DNA from: Lineus longissimus
Lineage: Eukaryota > Nemertea > Pilidiophora > Heteronemertea > Lineidae
Reading direction: 5' to 3'
DNA length: 64,000 nt
NCBI RefSeq assembly: GCF_910592395.1
Contig: NC_088318.1
Coordinates: forward strand, 1,426,001 to 1,490,000
Shown piece by piece: positions 14,701 to 26,700 of the stretch. The position numbers and the translations under genes are program-made. The stretch's first letter is position 1. Every line of letters starts with the position of its first letter. The notes under the pieces were generated by a model that had not been told where the DNA came from, did no database searches, and saw only the letters and a list, made by a program, of their open reading frames with translations.

Positions 14701-17700
14701 GGTGAACCGTGACTACGGTACTAGAATCTCATGTAAACCCAGTCTGGGGGTTGTAGACACAGTTTACAATCCATGAATCTATGTAAACTTATCCAGTAGT
14801 TGCTGATTTTTCAAGGAAGGTCATCAAGCTAATCTGATTGAATTCCTTTCTCTAGCGTACCATCGAGAGTTACGTTGACAAGCGTATGGGCAGCACGTAT
14901 GGTCCACCTGCTGGGAAGAAGATGACTGTCTTTATTGATGACATCAACATGCCCGTGATCAACGAGTGGGGAGATCAGGTCGCCAATGAGATTGTGCGAC
15001 AGGTGATGGAAATGAAGGGCTTCTACAACTTGGAGAAACCTGGCGACTTCACCAGCCTCGTCGACATGCAGTTCTTGGCTGCCATGATCCAGCCAGGTGG
15101 CGGTCGTAATGACATCCCAGAGCGTCTCAAACGTCAGTTCACCATCTTCAACTGTACGCTACCATCTAATCCATCCATTGATAAGATCTTTACTGTCATT
15201 GGTACTGGCCATTTCTGCGAGGAGCGTGGTTTCACAGAGGGTGTTCGCGAAATGGTAGCGAGGCTTGTCCCCATCACACGTCGACTCTGGCAGCTGACAA
15301 AGGTTTGTAATTGCCCTCTATACTATTCTTCTGAAGTCGAAGGCATTGTGGATATCACTGGCATTTGACATTGGTGCCGATCATGGCTCAGTTATATTTT
15401 GATGAAGAGATTCGAAGCTGGTTGAAAATCCCCCCATGTGGGATTCCAATTCTAAGTAAATCTATGACATTGGAGCTCACATTTGATTACGAATTTTTGA
15501 AATTTCTACTTATTTGTCTGCAGGTGAAGATGTTGCCGACGCCTGCCAAGTTCCACTACATCTTCAACTTGCGTGATTTGTCGCGTATCTGGCAGGGAAT
15601 GATCAACACGATCTCCACGGTTGTCGCAGATACCAAGATCCTGCTAGGCCTCTGGAAACACGAGTGTTGTCGTGTCATTGCTGATAGGTACGCATCGGAA
15701 AAAGCTATGACTATTATAGTAAGAGGAACCCTTGAAGTAAAGGAACTGTTTACAGATTCTGTTTTTCCTGACAGATCGTAATTCAAAATGTCATTGTAAA
15801 ACTCTGATTTTGCCTTAATTGGTGATACTATTGTAATTTTGTCAAATCCTTTCAGTCTGTTCTGAATTTCCATTTTGCTGTGCACCATAATGTCATCATG
15901 AACATGATTCTGTTGCAGCTTTCTATGGTTGGTCTCGGTGTATTGATAATCTTTTAAAGAGTTTGAATATGTCTTCTTCATGCGTTAGTGTTGGAAGGGT
16001 GAGGTTTATGATAGCACAGCAGTGAATAGAGACGTAATTCACTTGCATGAAACACTTCATACTCAATGTATTGTTGTTATTCACTGAATGCATGAAATCT
16101 AGTTGAAAAGGGGCTGTTCAAATATATTACACTTGGATTTGTTGTTTTCAAATTCTAAAAGTAGTGCATGACTAATTGTTTACGAAGCATGCATAAGGAT
16201 ATAAATGAACAAAAAAAGGGATAGATGTTGGCCCCTAAGATCTGACACTCAATCAAAGGCCTCTTCTTAGGCCAGGTTTTCGTCGAGTTCATGTTATCAC
16301 TTCAAGAACAAACAAGTTTTTTCGAAAGAGCAGGCTAGTGTCATGAAAATCGATTTCACCAATTTCAATGTACTACTTCAGGTTTGTGGCTATTGAAGAT
16401 GTCCACTGGTTCACAAAAACAATGTCTCGCGTAATCATGGAAGAGTTTGGAGAGACCGAGCAAACTTATATTGAACATGACACTTTCTATGTTGATTTCT
16501 TGAGGTAACGTCACGTGTGGAGTAGCGCCGATGCAAGGTTTACCAGTAGCGCTTTGGGCTTTTAATTGATTTGTCTTATTAATCTTATTGTGTTTTAGCT
16601 TTAATTCAGTTCTAGAGCTTTATGTTGATAACCACAGCTAGGTTAGCGCAGGTTTGGTGATGCTACAGCCGGTGTGTTCCCTCGTAGCAGACGTCACAAT
16701 GTTACATCTGGTGTGTCTTAACTCGCTTCTGCTGCTTATTACAACAGGTTCACACATATAGAGGATTATAACTGGTTGCTTAAAACAGCTAATCGGGTAA
16801 TATCTGATGAACTTGGAGAGGAGTACTTGCCTGCTTTGGAAGCGACCCGATATTTTGTAGACTTTTTGAGGTAACGTCGTGTGTCCGCATCTCGCTTCAT
16901 GCGATTTCACTGGGTGGCTGCTGTGTATCCCTCACATTTTTGTTATTTTTTATTAAATAACCTCATTTTATTTTCATTAACCCTCTGAGTTTTGTTTCAG
17001 TTGGGTTTACGTCTTTTGATGGGTCTAACGTTGTTCAGTGTCTTAACTATACAAATCAGTTGTGGTATTAGAGGAATGGGTAACTTCCTTTTCTACTACA
17101 GCTGATGTATTGTTCTTTGTTTACTAATCTCATTTCTGGCGCTTAGCAACACATTTAGGAGGAGTGTCTCACTTCACTGATACCTGGCTCATAAGTCTGG
17201 TAGGTCAACATCGGGATGACAGTTATTGAAAAGTGGCCCAATTCTCAAAAGTTTCTCATAATATTCCGTTAAAAAGGAATGTTTACAAACAAGAAAGTTC
17301 CAAATGTTCAGCTATAACACTGATATGACACAGCAACTTTGACAACATAGGCTAACTGTTCACTGATGTTGACTTACAAGGACTTGTGTTGACCTTGTAG
17401 CACACCTCAAGGTCACTTGGATTAACCACTTCATTTCCATTGCAGTGTTACTCACATTGAATGACTCACATTGGCTCACTGGGCAAATATAAGTAGTTGG
17501 GCATTGCATAACTAACCACGCATATCTGTAATTCATCTTTGCACAGGTTTACTACGGTTAATGATTTAAATTGGTTTGAAAAAACCATCTCTCGTGTAAT
17601 CGGCGATGTGCTTGGAGACGATTATACGGAATTGTTACATACCGTGTACTACTGTGACTTCCTAAGGTAGAAGACTGGCAGTTTACATTTTTCCACCATT

Positions 17701-20700
17701 TTTTATCGAGAACATACTATTTGCATCAGATGACCGTAAATGAAAATGAAATCATTCTCGCGCACGTATATTCGGCAACATCCAGCTCCTACCGGCTGCG
17801 CCATTGATTCAGAGGTGTATTGGTCGCTAGATTTCCTAGACTTGTTCACGGTGTCCACTATGTTTAGGTAATAATATTGAATTAAAAGCATTCAAATGAC
17901 ATAAACTAATGAAATTTCAATCAGCCAACGGATGCAAACTGTATGTATCTCAGCTTTTGTATGTAGTTGTCCATAATAGCATGAATCTGGAGGTAGTTTC
18001 TTGAAAGCCCGCAATTGCACGTCATAACTTGTTCAACATTTGCACTTAACGCTAAAATTTTTTTACCAAAATATATAAGTCATATCCTTAAATCAGAATC
18101 TTTATCTTGAATTCCTTTGACAATCTTGTCTTCCTAATTCTGGTCTCTGAACTTAAACCCTGAAAACCTTATCTTATTTCTATGTCAGTCCTGTGAGTTA
18201 GACTTAGTCAGTCCTGACGACCCTCTACAGTCCAGCATGTTGCATACTCAACCTATCATTCAGGTGCCCAAACTGGACTAAAACTTCTCAAACCTACCCT
18301 GCCAAACCTGTTTTGCCTTCTCTCTATTTCCCTGTGTTGAGAAATCATCCCACCCCTAGCCCCCCAACCCATTTGAACCAATAAGTTTTTACATATCTTT
18401 GTATGTTATTATGATATTGTGAAGGTGTTTTGCCTGTTCAAATGTCCAGAGACTTAATGTGGTTTGATTCCCATTTTGTCACATTCAAGGTGACACACTT
18501 ATACTTGTACCTACCTGTATTCGAAGCTCTTCTCTCAACTGCTATTGAATCAGACAAAACGTCATGGAATTTTTAAATGTGGTTGATTAAAATGATATCA
18601 TACTCATAGTACATTGTTCTGCTAATATTCAAGTAATTTCGAAGTAAATATTCATTTGACGATCCATCTATAGTCAGTCATATAGATTGGAATCCTGTGT
18701 TCTTACGTGGTTTAATGAGATTAACTTTGGTCCTCAAGTAAGGAAATATTTGTATGATGCATCTACAGAAGTCTCTTCTTATGACCTTGGCTCTAACCTC
18801 TCGTTTTCTTCTTAATAGGGATGCCCCAGAAGCCACTGGTGAGGAGCCTGAGGATACTGACTTTGATATGCCAAAGATTTATGAACCTGTAAGTCATTCA
18901 TATTACACCTTTAAAGGCCTATCGGTACTCTGTTCAAAGATTTGGAAATTGAACTTGAATTTGAAAATATCCAATTGTTTGTTGTCTGTCTTGAAAAGTG
19001 GATTCATTACCTCAGATTGTGTAAATATCATCAGTGTGGCTACAATACCGACCATCCTTTTCAGATCGAGTCCTTCAAATCGCTGGAAGAGCGTCTGTTA
19101 TTCTTCATGGCTCAATACAACGAGGCGATCCGTGGCGCCAACATGGACTTGGTGTTCTTCGAAGATGCCATGATCCATCTGGTGAAGATATCGCGTATCA
19201 TCCGTACGCCCCGCGGCCACGCCCTGCTCGTTGGTGTGGGAGGCTCCGGTAAACAGTCACTAACGAAACTCGCATCATTCATTGCTGGTTACAAGAACTT
19301 CCAGATTACATTGACAAGGTTTGTATTTAGAGTTCTTTGGTCACACGTTAGATTTGCTGACTAGTGTTCATTGGTCTAAGTTATGCCCAACAAGCTGCGG
19401 GTCATTTTGTCATTTTGCCGTATGTTGTCTTACAGATCGTACAACGTGTCCAATCTCCTTGAGGACCTCAAGTTCCTGTACCGCACGGCCGGTCAGCAAG
19501 GGAAAGGTATCTCATTCATCTTCACTGACCAAGAGATCAAGGAGGAAGGCTTCCTCGAGTATCTCAACAACGTCCTGGCGTCCGGTGTCGTTTCCAATCT
19601 CTTCGCTCGTGATGAGATGGATGAGATCTGTATGGAGTTGATCCCCGTCATGAAGAAGGAGTTCCCACGGCGACCACCAAGCAATGAGAATCTGTATGAG
19701 TACTTCATGTCGAGGACACGCCAGAATCTTCATGTCGTGCTGTGTTTCTCGCCTGTAAGTACCGCCAAAATCAGCCAAGATGATCTCTCTTTCGCTGTTA
19801 ACAACCATTATTCCAACTTGGTGCATATGGAACATACAGATTGAGTTGGTGGTCTTAAAGCTGTTGAGAGTGCATGTTTTGAAAATGTTGATCATTTCGA
19901 GGCATATGTCAATATCGATTTTTACTATTTATTCAATTCATTTCAGGTCGGGGAGAAATTCCGCAACCGAGCTTTGAAATTCCCTGGTTTGATTTCTGGT
20001 TGTACCATGGATTGGTTCCAGCGTTGGCCCAAAGACGCTTTGATCGCCGTGGCCGATCATTTCTTGGATAAATTTGAGATTGTGTGCAGTCCTGAGACAA
20101 AGCGGCAGGTGATCCAGGCCATGGGGACGATGCACGACGGCGTCGCCGAGAGTTGTATTGATTACTTCCAGAGGTAAGCAATTAGGTCGCCATTAGAGAC
20201 ATGACCTGGAACTTTTGAACGCCTTTCCCAACCACCCTTCTAGGCCCAGATTGTTACACATAGAGGGCTGTGAAAAGGCTCACTGGAGTTGGCCCTTGAG
20301 AAGGGAACACCAGTTTTTTACCAGACAATGAGATGTCAAGGAAAGCATAAGTGGAGGAACACTTTGGATAAAAACAATTCAGAGTGGAAACTTTTAGGTC
20401 TCTGCCAACATTTTTGTGTTTGCTGTTTCAGGTATCGGCGTTCCACTCATGTGACGCCCAAATCTTACCTGTCATTCATCACGAGTTATAAGAACGTCTA
20501 CGCTGATAAGAGGGCAGAGATCGGTGAGCTGGCTAACAGAATGAACACAGGTCTCGACAAGTTGATTGAGGCGTCTGAGTCTGTAGCGGAACTTAGCATC
20601 GAATTAGCCGTGAAAGAAAAAGATCTTGCAGTAGCCAATACAAAAGCTGAAGCTGTGTTGAAGGAGGTGACGACCAAGGCCCAGGCTGCTGAGAAAGTCA

Positions 20701-23700
20701 AGAGCCAAGTGCAAAAGGTCAAGGACAAAGCGCAGGGTATTGTTGACGCAATTGAGGCGGATAAGAAGATCGCTGAGGCCAAGTTGGAGGCTGCTCGACC
20801 TGCTCTGGAGGAGGCTGAGAATGCGCTGAATACGATCAAACCTGCTGATATCTCGACCGTCAGGAAGCTTGGTAAACCGCCACATCTGATCATGAGGATC
20901 ATGGACTGCGTACTGCTGTTGTTCCAACAGAGACTTGATCCCGTCGCAAAGGATCCGGAGAGAGAATGCATGAAGCCATCGTGGGGAGCTTCACTGAGGG
21001 TACGTACGCATCAATGACAAATTCCACCCATTTCCCAACGAAGCTGAGGCATGCCAGTAGAAACAACGATCTTTGAGTTACAGGGTTCGTAATGTTCGTT
21101 GTAAAGGTACTGGTAAAACATGAATATAACTTATGTCTCTCTCCCATCAGATGATGGCTGGAACTGGTTTCCTCCAGTTGCTCATGAACTTCCCCAAGGA
21201 TACCATCAATGATGAGACTGTTGAGCTGCTCGAGCCTTACCTCCAAATGGAAGACTACAATCTGGAGACGGCAAAGAAAGTGTGCGGTAATGTTGCCGGT
21301 CTCTGCTCGTGGACGAAAGCTATGGCGTCCTTCTTCGCAATTAACAAGGAGGTTCTGCCACTCAAGGTTAGTGTAGAACTACCCATTGGGAGCCCCATCC
21401 TCCTGACGTCTGCTGTGCGATATAACTGCCAATCTTAAGGCCCTCACTTCTGACTTGAGTTCATTTGGAGCCCCACCCTCCTCTATCAACTTAGCCGCTG
21501 ATGTCTGCTTATCTTTGGGTGTGTGTGTGGCACATACATGTATCACAGCATCGTCATATTCAAAGCTTTGTTCCATGGCAACTGGAGCCAACAACTTCTC
21601 TTCCTTGATTGATGCTGATGGCCTTGGTGATAACTAATCTCGTGTTCCATTTTCTTCCAGGCCAACTTGGTTGTGCAAGAAGCTCGTCTGCAGGCTGCCA
21701 TGAAGGATCTGGCGGCCGCCCAGGCTCAGCTCGATGAGAAACAGGCTGAACTCGACATCGTACAGGCACAGTATGACGCAGCCATGGCGGAGAAACAGCG
21801 CTTGATGGATGACGCCGAAACCTGCCGTCGTAAGATGGGGGCAGCATCAGCGCTCATTAGTGGTTTGGCGGGAGAGAAGGAACGTTGGACCGAGCAAAGC
21901 AAGGAGTTCAAAGAGCAAATCGGACGACTTGTTGGCGATGTTTTGGCGTGCACTGCTTTCCTCTCCTACTCTGGGCCGTTCAATCAGGACTTCCGTGGCT
22001 CCCTCGGCAAGAATTGGCAGAAAGAGATGAAGACGAGAAAGATTCCGTTCTCCCAGAATCTCAGCGTGATAAACATGCTCGTTGATCCAACAACGGTAAA
22101 TACAATTATTGGAAAACATTAGCAGTTGAATGTGTCACAGCCTGGATGAGTAGCAATTCACCCGTACAGGTATTTATCTCATGTGCTGTTTTGATGGGTT
22201 CTAAAGATATTAGCATGAGAGCTGACCATCAACTGGGGCATCATTAGCTCTACAAAACAGAGGATTTCCTGCTTTTCTGAAAAAACGAAATTGAGGTTTG
22301 GGATTTTCGTTGTTATTTTGAAACTCATTTCTTGCAGGTGGCTGAGTGGAATCTCCAAGGTCTCCCCAATGATGAGCTGTCAGTCCAGAACGGTCTGATC
22401 GTCACCAAGTCGTCACGTTTCCCATTACTCATTGATCCTCAAGGCCAGGGCAAGATCTGGATTAAGAATAGAGAGGGTGACAAAGAACTTCAGGTACATC
22501 AAATGTTTAACCCTTTAGGGACTGGGGCAATTTCCTGAAGCGGGAGCATCAAACAAATGATACTATCAGAAAGTACCAGCTGAGAGCTTTCCAATGTATG
22601 GTCATGTCAATGGGTTTGGGGCTGGAGGGGGTCATTTTTCGTCTTCGGCAGTCGAGCATATTTGTCTTCTTCGACTTTCATTTAATCTCTTTCAATTATT
22701 CAATAGACTCAAACTGCGGTGGTAAGATCATTTGGCTGTTGGTTTGATATTGTACCCTGTGAATCAGAATATCTGTATCGTTATCGTATTTTTGGGAGAC
22801 TTTGTATCTGGTTTGTCTATTGTCCATATGTTCATGCTCACTTTCATCGTGCTGTGATTAAGTGGTTCTGAGCGTTGGTGCTTATTTGTCTCACTTGCCA
22901 ACAAAATGAAACAAAACTTTTTTATCCCCCGTTCATACCAACTTCTCCAGACTAGACTATAACCTGTACCAATCATCTTTCAGATAACTTCCCTGAACCA
23001 CAAGTACTTCAGACAACATCTTGAAGATGCCTTGTCTCTGGGGCGCCCCCTGTTGATAGAGGATGTAGGTGAGGAGCTCGATCCTGCCCTTGACAACGTC
23101 TTGGAGAAGAACTTCATCAAATCGGGCAGAACCTTAAAGGTACGGTGTCATCTTTGAAATTTGGAATGTGAATACTTTTAGCGCTGACTTCTTCCTGAAA
23201 GCAATTGAAGTATAAAGTTTAACAGTTAAACTATCCAGGGCAGAAAGATGCCAATGTATGTTGTGACAAATTGGTCATTATATGAGGTGAAAGCGAAAGT
23301 TAATCCTTGTATCAATTGTCAGAAATATCTCATTTGCATCAATACTTTTCAATTCCAGGTGAAAGTTGGAGATAAAGAAGTGGACGTGATGACCGGCTTT
23401 ACGCTCTTCATCACTACCAAGCTGCCAAATCCCTCGTACACGCCAGAAGTGTCGGCAAAGACGTCCATTATCGACTTCACCGTCACCATGAAGGGTCTTG
23501 AGGATCAGCTGCTTGGCCGGGTCATCCTCACAGAGAAGGCAGTAAGTATTTGTGACCTTTAGGAACCCTATCCAAGTGAGACTCGAATCCCTGACCATAG
23601 ACATTGAGGAAATATATTTTCATATAAAAACTGTCAAACTAAATGTGTAAATTCAGTTTATAAACTTTATGGCTGTATTTTCAGGAACTTGAGAGTGAGC

Positions 23701-26700
23701 GTGTGAAGCTGATGGAAGATGTGACTTCAAACAAGAGAAAGATGAAGGAACTCGAGGATAACCTGCTCTATCGTCTCACCAGTGTTCAGGTAAGCGGCTC
23801 TCTGCCTTGGATGTCTGTCCACTCAGAACGTCTGCCTGGTTAAGATGTCCGTCTGTTCATGAGCCATCAGTTCTAGATGTCCATCTTCTCAGTTTGTCCG
23901 TCTGCTCAGAACATCTGTCTGCTCTGTACGTCCACCTGCTTGAAATGTCCGTCTGTTCATGAAGTCATCAGTTCTAGATGTCCGTCTGCTCAGGATGTCT
24001 ATCCGCTCAGAACATCTTTGTCAAGTCATTGGTGAAAGTTGCAGTTGTATCTGTATTGTTTATTCTGTATGCCGTCTGCTTTCCAGGGTTCACTTGTTGA
24101 TGATGAGGATTTGATCAACGTGCTCAACGTGACCAAACTGACTGCCCAGGACGTCAGCCAGAAACTGCAGATCGCTGCCGAGACTGAGATCAAGATCAAC
24201 GCGGCACGAGAGGAGTTCCGTCCCGTCGCCACCCGTGGCAGCATCCTGTACTTCTTGATCACTGACATGAGCTTGGTCAATGTCATGTACCAGACGTCAC
24301 TGAAACAGTTCTTGGGACTCTTTGATCTGTCGATGGCTAGGTAAGAAATGGTGATGGCCATCTTCTGGGCTAAATCACTTTTCTTTGCTGATCTTTTTAA
24401 CAATCGGTTGTAAAAGCCAATTTCTCAAACATACTGTGTAGTGTTCTGTGTTTGCTCTCTGTTTCCTCGTAAGGTTGTTCCTGTAGGTCAAGGTCATTCT
24501 GCAATGTCTTGCCTCAGGGTTTCATACTGTGGACAGTATTATGAAAAGTGATGATTACAGGAATGAATCGAGACAAATCCTTGCTCTGACTTTGAATTCT
24601 GTCCTTGATGTTGTTTCTATCACTTGACTCCAGGTCGACCAAGTCGCCCATCACCCAGAAGAGGATCACCAACATCATCGAGTACATGACATATGAGGTT
24701 TACAAGTACGCCGTGCGAGGCCTCTACGAGGAGGACAAGATGACCTTCACCCTGCTTCTGGCGTTGAAGATCGACATGCAGGGCAACAAGGTCAGGCACG
24801 AGGAGTTCTCTACTCTCATCAAAGGTGGCGCTGCTTTGGATCTGAACGTCGTGACGCCGAAACCGTGCAAGTGGATAACAGACCTGACCTGGTTGAATCT
24901 GGTTGAGCTGAGCAATCTGCATCAGTTCTCTGGCATCCTCGACCAGGTGGCGAGGAACGAGAAACAATGGCGGCAATGGTTTGACAAGGAGGCTCCCGAG
25001 GAGGAGGTGATTCCTGACGGCTACAACAACTCACTTGATGTCTTCAGACGTCTGCTCCTTGTCAGGTCGTGGTGTCCTGACAGGACACTCTCACAGTCCA
25101 GGAAATACATCGCCGATTCTCTTGGTGAGAAGTACGCGGAGGGTGTCATCCTTGACCTTGAGAAGATGTGGGAGGAGTCAGACTGTAGGACGCCACTGGT
25201 CGGCTTACTCTCAATGGGTTCTGATCCAACAACGAATATTGAAAACCTCGCCAAGAAACATAAACTAGGTAAGTGCGAGAAGTTTTAGAAGTGATTTTTT
25301 GTTTTGCAAAGTTGCAGTTATTGCCAATATGGGTAAGAATCGCCTTGCATCTCAAAGAGTGGTTGGTATAAGAAATTCAAAAAGTGTTTTGAAGAATATC
25401 GTTGTATCATCTACAGCACTTACTGTTTTTGTTTCAGAGTGCAAGGCCATCTCAATGGGTCAAGGTCAGGACGTACACGCCCGTCGTCTGCTTGCTCACA
25501 TGTTTACCAGTGGAGGCTGGACACTGCTGCAGAACTGTCACTTGTCTTTGGCTTTCGTCAACGAGGTGATGGACCTGGTCTTGGAGACGGAGACGATACA
25601 TGAGGCTTTCAGGTTGTGGGTGACCACGGAGGTTCACCCTAAGTTCCCCATCAGTTTCCTTCAGGTGAGCCATCAACCTTGGATGCAGTAGTTCTCCTTT
25701 GAGAGTACACATCACTGAATACTTTGAGGCTTGTCAGTTGACAAGTTTAGGTAGGCCGCAGAAATTGGCCCAAAGCATTGAGACGATACGAACTATGAAA
25801 GCTGAAGGACTAAAGTGAGGTTACAACTAGGTGTTTACTGCTCGTGATGTACAGCTTGAGGGTGCTAACTAAGTCCTATGTCTTTACATATTGATCAACT
25901 GTAAATGGGTCTAAGCAAACCAGTCGGAACATCTAAAATGGTTTCTTTTGATTGCAGATGTCAATCAAGTTCTCCAATGAGCCACCTCAGGGAATCAAGG
26001 CCGGTCTGAAGCGGTCCTACGCTGGGTTCACACAAGATTTCCTCGAGATCTCCAACATGCCCCAGTGGAAGCCGATGTTGTTTGGCGTGGCCTTCCTCCA
26101 CACGACGGTACAAGAACGGAGGAAGTTTGGCCCACTTGGTTGGAACATCCCGTATGAGTTCAACACGTCTGATTTCAACGCCAGCGTCCAGTTTGTCCAG
26201 AATCATCTTGATGATATGGATATTAAGAAGGTACGTTTTGAAGAAGAAACAAAAAAACAACTTTCTATGTTCAGCTGTATGTCCTAATCTTGGCACAAGT
26301 CACGACTCTAAATTACTCTCCTTGACTTAGTCACACCCTGATGGAAACGCCCTGAATGCTGTGCTATGATTAACCCAAATGTTATAACTAATGTCATGTT
26401 TCTGTTTCAGGGAGTCAACTGGAACTGTGTACGCTACATGTTTGGTGAGATCCAATATGGCGGTCGTGTAACAGACGACTACGACAAGCGTCTGCTGAAT
26501 ACCTTCTGTAAAGTTTGGTTCGGAGAGAATATGTTCAATCAGAATTTCAACTTCTACAAGGGATATGTGATACCTAAGTGTAACAAGCTGAATGAGTACA
26601 TGGAGTACATCAACAGTTTACCGAATACTGACACACCCGAGGCATTTGGTCTTCATCCTAATGCTGATATCACGTAAGTACACATTTCTCTCTTCATCCA

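Noticed and set aside
17703-17870. A possible fourth alternative dynein exon (open stretch ending ATGTTTAG before GTAATA)
   Set aside because: It has a GT-like end and a Tyr..DFLD string, but no credible acceptor in the right phase, no conserved Trp/SRVI core, and it does not align with variants a-c.
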